Positions 34,220-40,403 of a stretch of DNA of 40,403 nucleotides are shown here, in pieces. The DNA is taken from contig CAKARD010000002.1 in NCBI GenBank assembly GCA_916720425.1, positions 1-40,403 on the forward strand, given 5' to 3'. The notes beneath the pieces were generated by a model, which was given only the letters and a program-made list of their open reading frames with translations, did not search any database and was not told the origin of the DNA. A program made the translations under genes and the position numbers. Within the stretch, counting starts at the first letter, position 1. Every line of letters begins with the position of its first letter. Source of the stretch: an uncultured Kingella sp. (lineage in GTDB: Bacteria > Pseudomonadota > Gammaproteobacteria > Burkholderiales > Neisseriaceae).

Positions 34220-35440
34220 TCAAACCTTTGTGCAACGTGCATCATATTGACACTGAATACTGGCCCACCATAGCATAGGCAAAATCACGGCATTACTGAT
34301 AAGCAAGGCCAAAGGCACTCTTTGTATGTCATCGTGCATTAGAATCCATAATACCCCTATATACACCATTGTAGAACATACAGAAATCCAAGCAATCCAT
34401 TTATTCTTACCATAATAAAACAATAAATTAACCAGTAAATAATAAGGAATGGTCAAACCCAAACCTAATAAAAAATAGACGGTTAATATTTTCACACCCT
34501 GATAATCACGTCCTAAGAACCACAAAAACACGCTCTCAGGCACACAGTAAGCCAGCAGGGCAAAAATAGGACTAATGAGCATGCCATACACCGCAAAACG
34601 GCGAATTTGACTGATGCTAAGTTTATTTTGTTTCATTGCTTGGTAATAATAAGGTACAGTGGCTTTATTTATTGCCATTAACATCACGGCTAATACACTG
34701 GCAATTTGATAAGCGGCGGCATATAACCCTAATTGTTGACTGGAATAATTTTGATAAATCAAAATCCTATCCAATTGCCCTTTAATAAATCCGCTGGCAT
34801 GATGCAAAATCAGTGGCAGGCCAAATGCAAAAATATATTGCCAAGCCAAATATAGGCGTTGTCGCGAAGCACGATAAGTCAACACTTCACGGTGTGACAG
34901 AATGTAAGCAATCATTAAAACGCTTGCATTGCCTATTATTAATGCAACAAACCGCCATATAATCGGTGAATGATGGGTGATTTCTAACAATAAAACCGTT
35001 AAGATACTGGTTAATATGCCACTGGCAACTTGAATGATCACATAGGGAACAGCATGTTTTTGACACTGACGCAATGCTAATTGTACACTCAAAAAACTTT
35101 GAGTTGCGGCAGCACCTGCCACTGAGGCCAAAATGAGCGAATGTGTCCACCATGCCCAACACAATACCAATAGAAGATTTATCATCGTATAAACGTAACC
35201 CATATGCACAACGCTCATCAGGTTACGTTTTCCATAGACATACACATAACGTGTTAATGCGCCATCCTGGCTTAAACCAAATACCAGCACCAAGAGCGCA
35301 AATATAGTTTGATAAAATGAGAGTTCACCAAAAACCGCAACGCCTAAAGTTCGACTCAAATAAGGTAACAATAAAAAAGGTAAGGCTTTAGCAAACAATT
35401 CACCTATGATATAGGTGAAACCATCATTGATGATTTTCAT
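34220..35440 (-). CDS. Polysaccharide/lipid-linked glycan flippase (Wzx/PST family)
   Basis: 406 residues with about 11-12 hydrophobic helices. The start NDGFTYIIGELFAKALPFLLLPYLSRTLGVAVFGELSFYQTIFAL is typical of O-antigen/teichoic-acid flippases of the MATE/MVF superfamily, which move undecaprenyl-linked glycans across the inner membrane. The substrate cannot be told. It lies 17 bp after the ketosynthase gene on the same strand, so both are probably cotranscribed. No polysaccharide polymerase is adjacent. A role in exporting the product of the nearby aryl-polyene-type genes is only an inference from position. Confidence 0.82.
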   Translation of the reverse strand: MKIINDGFTYIIGELFAKALPFLLLPYLSRTLGVAVFGELSFYQTIFALLVLVFGLSQDGALTRYVYVYGKRNLMSVVHMGYVYTMINLLLVLCWAWWTHSLILASVAGAAATQSFLSVQLALRQCQKHAVPYVIIQVASGILTSILTVLLLEITHHSPIIWRFVALIIGNASVLMIAYILSHREVLTYRASRQRLYLAWQYIFAFGLPLILHHASGFIKGQLDRILIYQNYSSQQLGLYAAAYQIASVLAVMLMAINKATVPYYYQAMKQNKLSISQIRRFAVYGMLISPIFALLAYCVPESVFLWFLGRDYQGVKILTVYFLLGLGLTIPYYLLVNLLFYYGKNKWIAWISVCSTMVYIGVLWILMHDDIQRVPLALLISNAVILPMLWWASIQCQYDARCTKV

Positions 35441-35457
35441 GGATATTTATAGATTAT

Positions 35458-36687
35458 TTAACTTACCCATCGTTTAAAAATTAAAGAAGTATTGATGCCC
35501 CCAAAAGCAAAGTTATTATTCATCACATATTCAGTCTCTATTATGCGTGGCTCATGACGAATATAATCCACTTCACCACAACGAGGATCTATATGATCTA
35601 AGTTAAGCGTGGGGGCAAACCAGTTAGATCGCATCATGTCTATGGCAAACCAGCTTTCTAATGCACCACATGCACCCAAAGTGTGTCCCAAATAACTTTT
35701 TTGTGAACTCAAGGGCACGCATCCAAACACTTCTGCAGTGGCTTGTGTTTCAGCAATATCACCTTGTTCTGTGGCTGTGCCATGTCCACTAACATAACCT
35801 ATGGCTGATGCGGGTAAATTGGCATCTTCCAAAGCCAGCTGCATACAATAGCGCATGGTCTCACGTTCTGGGCGTGTAATATGTGTTCCATCAGAATTAG
35901 CACCATAGCCAACAATTTCAGCAATAATTGTGGCATTACGATCTAAAGCATGTTGCAATTCTTCTAACACAAAAAAACATGCCCCTTCACCAATAACTAA
36001 ACCATCTCTGTCTCGATCATAAGGACGTGGCGTGGTTTGAGGTTGATCATTACGATGACTGGCTGCGTATAAACTATCAAAAACAAAGACTTCAGATGGG
36101 CATAATTCTTCTGCTCCGCCAGCCAACATCATGGGAATTTTACCGTATTTAATGGCTTCATAAGCATAGCCTATGCCTTGACTGCCTGATGTACACGCAC
36201 TAGAAGTGGGAATAACACGCCCTGTTAAACCAAAAAAAATTGCAATATTGGCTGCAACTGTATGTGGCATCATGCGTACATAAGTATTGGCATTAAATTT
36301 ATTGGGTAAATGTGATAAAAGTAAGCCTACATCTAAAATATCTGCGGTACTGCCTGTAGATGAACCCGCTGCCACACCCATTTTGCCATTTTTAATTAAA
36401 TCACTGCCAAGTAAACCCGCATTGCATAAAGCCTGCTCAGCTGCATCAGTAGCATATTGCGCAACCCTTCCCATGCTACGCAACTGTTTGCGTGTCCAAT
36501 GCGGTGGGGGGGCATAATCTGGAATGGGTGCCGCTAAATAAGCTTCTAATTCATCATAGGATTCATAAGCTGGCATATAACGTACGGCATTTTTTTGTTG
36601 CGCAAAAGCTTGTTGAACCCTTTCCCAATCTCGCCCAAAAGCAGAAACCGCTCCTATTGCGGTAATAACAACACGTTTAGTTTGCAT
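35458..36687 (-). CDS. 3-oxoacyl-ACP synthase of the FabF / aryl polyene type
   Basis: 409 residues from the ATG with GAG seven bases upstream; an in-frame ATG four codons earlier lacks a binding site. It condenses a carrier-bound acyl chain with malonyl-ACP. The triad is intact: Cys165 (TSSACTSGSQG), His302 (GHGTATEQGD) and His335 (SYLGHTLGACGALE). The MPAYESYDELEAYLAAPIPDYAPPPHWTRKQLRSMGRVA region is closer to APE ketosynthases than to housekeeping FabF. It could partner the chain-length factor at 23993. It lies 59 bp after a permease gene and 17 bp before a flippase gene on the same strand, away from the main operon. Confidence 0.88.
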   Translation of the reverse strand: MQTKRVVITAIGAVSAFGRDWERVQQAFAQQKNAVRYMPAYESYDELEAYLAAPIPDYAPPPHWTRKQLRSMGRVAQYATDAAEQALCNAGLLGSDLIKNGKMGVAAGSSTGSTADILDVGLLLSHLPNKFNANTYVRMMPHTVAANIAIFFGLTGRVIPTSSACTSGSQGIGYAYEAIKYGKIPMMLAGGAEELCPSEVFVFDSLYAASHRNDQPQTTPRPYDRDRDGLVIGEGACFFVLEELQHALDRNATIIAEIVGYGANSDGTHITRPERETMRYCMQLALEDANLPASAIGYVSGHGTATEQGDIAETQATAEVFGCVPLSSQKSYLGHTLGACGALESWFAIDMMRSNWFAPTLNLDHIDPRCGEVDYIRHEPRIIETEYVMNNNFAFGGINTSLIFKRWVS

Positions 36688-36745
36688 AGATAATCTCATT
36701 AGTTTTTAATAATGATACTGTTGAAAGTGCATTGATTATATGGTT

Positions 36746-38122
36746 TTACTCACTCAAATACACTGCCTTATCTTGTGTATCTCGTGGCAAAACTAAGTTT
36801 AATACCACAGCAGTAATGCCCCCTGCTGCAATAGGATTGCGAAAGACTTCGGGTAACAATTTGAATACTTCCGGTTCAAATGCAACACCTAAACCCACTC
36901 CCACCGCAGTAGCTGCAATGACCGCTTCACGACGGTTAATTCCATGAGTCATGATAATACGCACACCAGCAATCGCAATTAATCCAAACATTAACACCAT
37001 TGCTCCTCCCAACACAGGGCTAGGAATAGTGGTAAAGATGCGTCCAACAATCGGAAACAATCCAGCCAACACTAAAATCACGGCAATAAATTTGCCAATA
37101 TGACGTGAAGCGACCCCTGTCATTTGAATCACACCGTTGTTTTGTGCAAAGGTTGTGAGTGGCAAAGAACCTAAAGCAGTAGCAATAACCGATACTAAGC
37201 CATCTGCCAACACCCCTCCACGCAAACGCTGTTGAAATTCATCACCCTCATAATCCTGTCCAGAAACCATAGCAGTAGCAGTCAAATCACCCACCGCTTC
37301 AAATACACTTAAAACATAAATCGTCCCTGCAACCAAAAAAGCAGAAAAATCAAAGTTAAAACCATATTTAAACGGAATGGGGATGGTAAAAACAGGTGTA
37401 TTATTTAATACAGAAAAATCAACTATCCCCATGCTTAACGCCACTACATATCCTGCCACTAAACCTACAGCTATCCCACTCATACGCAAAAAAGGGTTGC
37501 GCATACAATTGAACAGTAACACAATCAATAACACAAAACCGGCTAATCCGATATTTTGTATGCTACCAAATGCATCCGTGCCTTTTGCACCAAATCCTCC
37601 ACCAAAATCAGTAATCCCAATATCAATCAAACTTAACCCAATCAGCAACACCACCACCCCACTGACTGTTGGAGTAATCACACGGCGCAAATACGGCAAA
37701 GCCCACGCTGAAGCACATACCAAAAATGCTCCAAAAAATGATACTCCCAATAATGTAGATAACATCTTATGCTCATCGATACCACTTTCTCTCATAGAAA
37801 GACCCAAAGCAATCATTACGCCCACAAATGAAAAGTTGACTGACTGAATTGACAACAAACCTGAACCTACCTTGCCAAAGCGATTCACTTGTAAAAATGT
37901 GCCAATTCCCGATGCCACCATTGCCATAGACACTAAATATGCTGTAGTTTCTGTGGGCAGCTTAAGTGCATTACCCACAATTAAAGCAGGCGTAACCATG
38001 GGTACAAAAATCGCCAGTAAATGCGTAATCGCACTAACCAGCGAATTAAAAAATGGGGGCTTATCTTCTAAACGATAAACCAAATCGCTTTCTGCAGTTT
38101 GTTGTAATTGCGCATCTGACAT
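36746..38122 (-). CDS. NCS2-family xanthine/uric acid permease
   Basis: 458 residues with about 12-14 membrane helices. The NCS2 signatures are visible: FFNSLVSAITHLLAIFVPMVTPALIVG at the start, QSVNFSFVGVMIALG, and the substrate-binding stretch FEAVGDLTATAMVSGQDY, followed by LTTFAQNNGVIQMTGVASRHIG. These fit proton-coupled purine (xanthine, urate or guanine) uptake rather than uracil. The exact substrate is not fixed. GGATGAG precedes the ATG. It is divergent from rlmH with about 110 bp between. Confidence 0.88.
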   Translation of the reverse strand: MSDAQLQQTAESDLVYRLEDKPPFFNSLVSAITHLLAIFVPMVTPALIVGNALKLPTETTAYLVSMAMVASGIGTFLQVNRFGKVGSGLLSIQSVNFSFVGVMIALGLSMRESGIDEHKMLSTLLGVSFFGAFLVCASAWALPYLRRVITPTVSGVVVLLIGLSLIDIGITDFGGGFGAKGTDAFGSIQNIGLAGFVLLIVLLFNCMRNPFLRMSGIAVGLVAGYVVALSMGIVDFSVLNNTPVFTIPIPFKYGFNFDFSAFLVAGTIYVLSVFEAVGDLTATAMVSGQDYEGDEFQQRLRGGVLADGLVSVIATALGSLPLTTFAQNNGVIQMTGVASRHIGKFIAVILVLAGLFPIVGRIFTTIPSPVLGGAMVLMFGLIAIAGVRIIMTHGINRREAVIAATAVGVGLGVAFEPEVFKLLPEVFRNPIAAGGITAVVLNLVLPRDTQDKAVYLSE

Positions 38123-38158
38123 ACTGAATTCTCATCCACAAGTTAAAAAATGGCGCAA

Positions 38159-38167
38159 ATTGTAGCA
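38159..38167 (-). promoter_or_regulatory. Extended -10 promoter of the purine permease gene
   Basis: On the minus strand TGC-TACAAT, an extended -10 without a clear -35, about 37 bp before the ATG. The resulting leader of about 30 nt is too short for a purine riboswitch. Confidence 0.4.
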
Positions 38168-38233
38168 TAGATTGCTTATCCTTTCTGCTTCTATTCAGGT
38201 TACAATTAAGCATAAATTAGAATGGATTATGGT

Positions 38234-38704
38234 ATGAATATCACAGTTTTAGCGGTGGGGACAAAAATGCCTTGTTGGGTTGATGATGCGGTACAAGAAT
38301 ACGCCAAACGTTTTGGGCGTGATGTACAATATCAACTCAAAGAAATCAAACCTGAAAAACGCGGTTCGGGTGTTAATGCAACTCAAGGTATGTTGGCCGA
38401 AGAAAAACGTATTTTAGATGCACTGCCCCAAAATGCATTCTTAGTTGTATTAGATGAGCGTGGCAAAGCGCCCACTTCCAAAGAATTGGCAGGTTACTTA
38501 CAACAATGGCAACACAATGGCGAAAACGTTTATTTTGTGATTGGTGGGGCAGACGGCATGACCGATACTTTAAAACAACACGCCCAATTACAATTGCGTC
38601 TGTCCAACCTCACCTTACCCCATGGTATGGTGCGCGTATTGTTAACCGAACAACTTTACCGCGCTGTATCCATTTTGCACAATCACCCCTATCACCGAGA
38701 ATAA
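38234..38704 (+). CDS. rlmH: 23S rRNA (pseudouridine1915-N3)-methyltransferase
   Basis: 156 residues, standard length. RlmH methylates pseudouridine 1915 in helix 69 of 23S rRNA on assembled ribosomes. The SPOUT-type knot has VVLDERGKAPTSKELAGYL, FVIGGADGMTD and LTLPHGMVRVLLTEQLYRAVSILHNHPYHRE, with the SAM-binding Gly and the C-terminal catalytic HxYHRE. The second ATG (38234) is used since homologues begin MNITVLAVG; the first (38222) would add four residues. It ends 3 bp before the Zur-like gene. Confidence 0.97.
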   Translation: MNITVLAVGTKMPCWVDDAVQEYAKRFGRDVQYQLKEIKPEKRGSGVNATQGMLAEEKRILDALPQNAFLVVLDERGKAPTSKELAGYLQQWQHNGENVYFVIGGADGMTDTLKQHAQLQLRLSNLTLPHGMVRVLLTEQLYRAVSILHNHPYHRE

Positions 38705-38707
38705 ATT

Positions 38708-39172
38708 ATGGAAATTAAAGATAAAATCATTGCACAATGTCGCAAGCATTCGGTGCAAATTACGCCCCTGCGAAAACAAGTATTGGAAATTGTATTGCAA
38801 TTAGATGGGGTCATTAAAGCCTATACCGTATTAGCACAAATGCAACGTAACAGCACATCGGTGGTTGCACCGCCCACTGCCTATCGTGCCTTAGATTTTT
38901 GGGTTGAACAAGGCATTTTGCACAAAATCCCAGCAGTCAACGGCTATATTTTATGCAGCCACGCACGACATGATTGCGGTGAAGAACATTGTCACCACAA
39001 CGAACATAACAGCAGTTTTATTTTGGTTTGCACACAATGCGGCACTATCGATGAGCAAAGCTTGCATGAACAATGGGTATCATTGCAACATGCCGTCAAA
39101 CAATCTGGTTTTGTTATCAACGAAGAACACGTGGTTTTGGAAGGGATATGTGCAAAATGCAGCCAGAAATAA
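38708..39172 (+). CDS. zur: Fur-family regulator, Zur-like
   Basis: 154 residues. The N-terminal winged helix (QITPLRKQVLEIVLQLDGVIKAYTVLAQM) and the dimerisation/metal domain with CSHARHDCGEEHCHHNEHNSSFILVCTQCG and a C-terminal CAKC give the structural Zn site (CxxC pairs) and a His-rich regulatory site. This pattern and the IKAY segment fit Zur, the zinc uptake repressor, rather than Fur. Zinc specificity is inferred. It follows rlmH by 3 bp, and the next gene starts within its last codons. Confidence 0.85.
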   Translation: MEIKDKIIAQCRKHSVQITPLRKQVLEIVLQLDGVIKAYTVLAQMQRNSTSVVAPPTAYRALDFWVEQGILHKIPAVNGYILCSHARHDCGEEHCHHNEHNSSFILVCTQCGTIDEQSLHEQWVSLQHAVKQSGFVINEEHVVLEGICAKCSQK

Positions 39173-40128
39173 GCTTTATTGTTCCCATCTATAACACGGC
39201 AAAATATCTGCCATCTTGTATAGAGAGTTTGCTCGCCGTACCTGTTAATAAAGAAATTATTTTAATTGATGATGGATCAAACGATTATAGCTTTATATTG
39301 ACACGCGATTATCAACAAAAACACAATGAAATTATACTGATTAGTCAAACCAACCAAGGTGTCTCTGTAGCGCGTAATCGTGGTTTAGCCATAGCAAAGG
39401 GGCGTTATGTTCAATTGATTGATAGTGATGATCTGGTGTGCAATCAACACCTGTACCCCCAATTATTAGATATTGCCCAACAACAAGCCATAGATTTTAT
39501 GCCCATGATGTTTATGACACAAAATGCTGGGCATAAAACCCATTGTCCAAGTACCACACTAAATTATATGGCAACAGGGAGTTGGGGCAGTGGTTTAGTC
39601 TGCAATGGTTTAGAGTATTTTTTTGCACGTTTAAATCCAAAATGGTATCCTGTAATTTGGAATAGTCTGATTCGCACCGAATTCTTACGCCAACATCATA
39701 TTACCTTTGATGAATCGCTCTCTTATGGCGAAGACGGCATATTTTTGTATCAAATACTGAGTGCACATGAAAATATACGCGTATTGGACAGCAAAGTGTT
39801 GGTGAATATTCATCGCATTCACGCTGATAGTACCAGCAATACCGATACAGATGAGAATATTTTTAAACAGTCATTGGGTAATTGCCAAGCAGCACAACGT
39901 TTTCTCCAACTTGCGGCTCAATGGCAACACCACCCCCAACCCAACACATTTAGCCAAACTTGCATGAGTCATGCAGTGAATGCTGCATGCATAACGCTAC
40001 TATACAACTATAAGCGTAGTTATCATTTAATCACCGACAAAACCAAACGCGAAACAATCCGTTCTTTTTATCCTGAGCCCATCGTGAATATGCTCAAACA
40101 AATGACAAACGAACATATAGAATTATAG
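39157..40128 (+). CDS. GT2-family glycosyltransferase
   Basis: 323 residues from the ATG at 39157, which has AGGGA ten bases upstream; the in-frame ATG at 39148 is too close to it. The GT-A domain is at the N-terminus: ISFIVPIYNTAKYLPSCIESLL, LIDDGSNDYS, GVSVARNRGLAIAKGRYVQLIDSDD. The DSD triad (LIDSDD) is the metal site. SYGEDGIFLYQIL is the acceptor-side block common in capsule or LPS transferases. It overlaps the zur end by 16 bp and precedes yacG by 14 bp. Acceptor and donor are unknown. Confidence 0.87.
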   Translation: MQPEISFIVPIYNTAKYLPSCIESLLAVPVNKEIILIDDGSNDYSFILTRDYQQKHNEIILISQTNQGVSVARNRGLAIAKGRYVQLIDSDDLVCNQHLYPQLLDIAQQQAIDFMPMMFMTQNAGHKTHCPSTTLNYMATGSWGSGLVCNGLEYFFARLNPKWYPVIWNSLIRTEFLRQHHITFDESLSYGEDGIFLYQILSAHENIRVLDSKVLVNIHRIHADSTSNTDTDENIFKQSLGNCQAAQRFLQLAAQWQHHPQPNTFSQTCMSHAVNAACITLLYNYKRSYHLITDKTKRETIRSFYPEPIVNMLKQMTNEHIEL

Positions 40129-40142
40129 AAACAGAAAATATC

Positions 40143-40334
40143 ATGACGTTAACTGTACAATGTCCCACCTGCCATACAGATGTAGTGTGGATTTCAGAAA
40201 ATCGCCACCGCCCATTTTGTAGCCAACGTTGCAAAATGATTGATTTGGGGCAATGGGCAGATGAAAGCTATCGTAGCACCGTTGCACCCAGCACAATGGA
40301 GTATGACCATGACTTATCTTATCAGTGTGAATGA
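40143..40334 (+). CDS. yacG: Zinc-binding DNA gyrase inhibitor YacG
   Basis: 63 residues. YacG is a small zinc protein that binds GyrB and inhibits gyrase. The site Cys7-x2-Cys10 (CPTC) and Cys26-x3-Cys30 (CSQRC), followed by KMIDLGQWADESY, matches the family exactly. It ends in the coding start of rnhB, which overlaps its last 26 bases. Confidence 0.95.
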   Translation: MTLTVQCPTCHTDVVWISENRHRPFCSQRCKMIDLGQWADESYRSTVAPSTMEYDHDLSYQCE

Positions 40335-40403
40335 TGCAGGCGTAGATGAAGCAGGTCGTGGTTGTTTGGTGGGAAGCGTTTTTGCCGCTGCAGTCATCTT
40401 GCC
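40309..40403 (+). CDS. rnhB: Ribonuclease HII, N-terminal part, cut by the window edge
   Basis: Only the first 31 residues are in the window. After MTYLISVND comes AGVDEAGRGCLVGSVFAAAVIL, the RNase HII active-site block with the first two acidic residues (VDE) and the GRG motif. RNase HII removes ribonucleotides from DNA-RNA hybrids. The ATG at 40309 has GGAG seven bases before it. The residue after GRG is Cys where Pro is most common. It overlaps the yacG end by 26 bp. Confidence 0.85.
   Translation, partial: MTYLISVNDAGVDEAGRGCLVGSVFAAAVIL

Noticed and set aside
37377..37847. 156-codon open frame on the plus strand inside the purine permease gene
   Set aside because: Antisense to a well supported NCS2 permease; Pro/Asn/Thr-rich composition is typical of a membrane-protein shadow.
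38123..38221. Purine riboswitch upstream of the xanthine/urate permease
   Set aside because: The gap to rlmH is about 110 bp and the predicted leader is about 30 nt; no purine-aptamer fold could be drawn.
1..40403. CRISPR array, prophage or insertion sequence
   Set aside because: No regularly spaced direct repeats, phage structural genes, integrase or transposase were seen.

Overview
This window is mostly core chromosome from a low-GC (roughly 40%, by eye) beta-proteobacterium, most likely a member of the Neisseriaceae. Three things point there. The gene order minC-minD-minE-oxyR, with oxyR overlapping minE, is the neisserial arrangement. RlmH and the Fur-family protein after it closely resemble their neisserial counterparts as I remember them. 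The isocitrate dehydrogenase is the monomeric type found in Neisseria. I could not find repeats of the neisserial DNA uptake sequence or its known dialects, so the genus is left open.

Left part (1-13.5 kb): an unrecognised gene cut by the edge; rplM-rpsI behind a near-consensus promoter; a DUF1275 membrane protein; accD; two solute-binding lipoproteins without permeases (amino-acid type and PotD/PotF type); the min operon ending in oxyR; hslR; a small alanine-rich lipoprotein; pcnB; and two 23S rRNA pseudouridine synthases.

Middle (13.5-23.1 kb): rne divergent from rluC, with a leader of about 340 bp; dusA overlapping comEC; an unrecognised HI0552-like gene; a Pro-Arg-His tRNA operon with a clear promoter and terminator; serS, whose stop codon lies inside a 67-nt terminal-inverted-repeat structure; and a small lipoprotein.

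23.2-30.8 kb holds a tightly overlapping biosynthetic operon of the aryl polyene (APE) / polyunsaturated-lipid type: phosphopantetheinyl transferase, ketosynthase-like chain-length factor, acyltransferase, two acyl carrier proteins, a small membrane protein, a GT2 glycosyltransferase, an LpxL-like acyltransferase, a thioesterase, a LolA-like protein and an adenylate ligase fused to an ApeI-like dehydratase. The catalytic ketosynthase is not in this operon. It lies about 4.6 kb away on the other strand, 17 bp from a polysaccharide-type flippase gene. The ketoreductase, stand-alone dehydratase, second ketosynthase and MMPL exporter usual for such clusters are not in the window.

Right part (30.8-40.4 kb): a DUF2167 protein, monomeric icd, the flippase and ketosynthase, an NCS2 xanthine/urate permease, rlmH-zur, a GT2 glycosyltransferase, yacG and the start of rnhB. 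No CRISPR array, prophage or transposase gene was seen. The least explained features are two long palindromes (10223-10284 and 22471-22537), palindromes inside two promoters, and the scattered APE genes.
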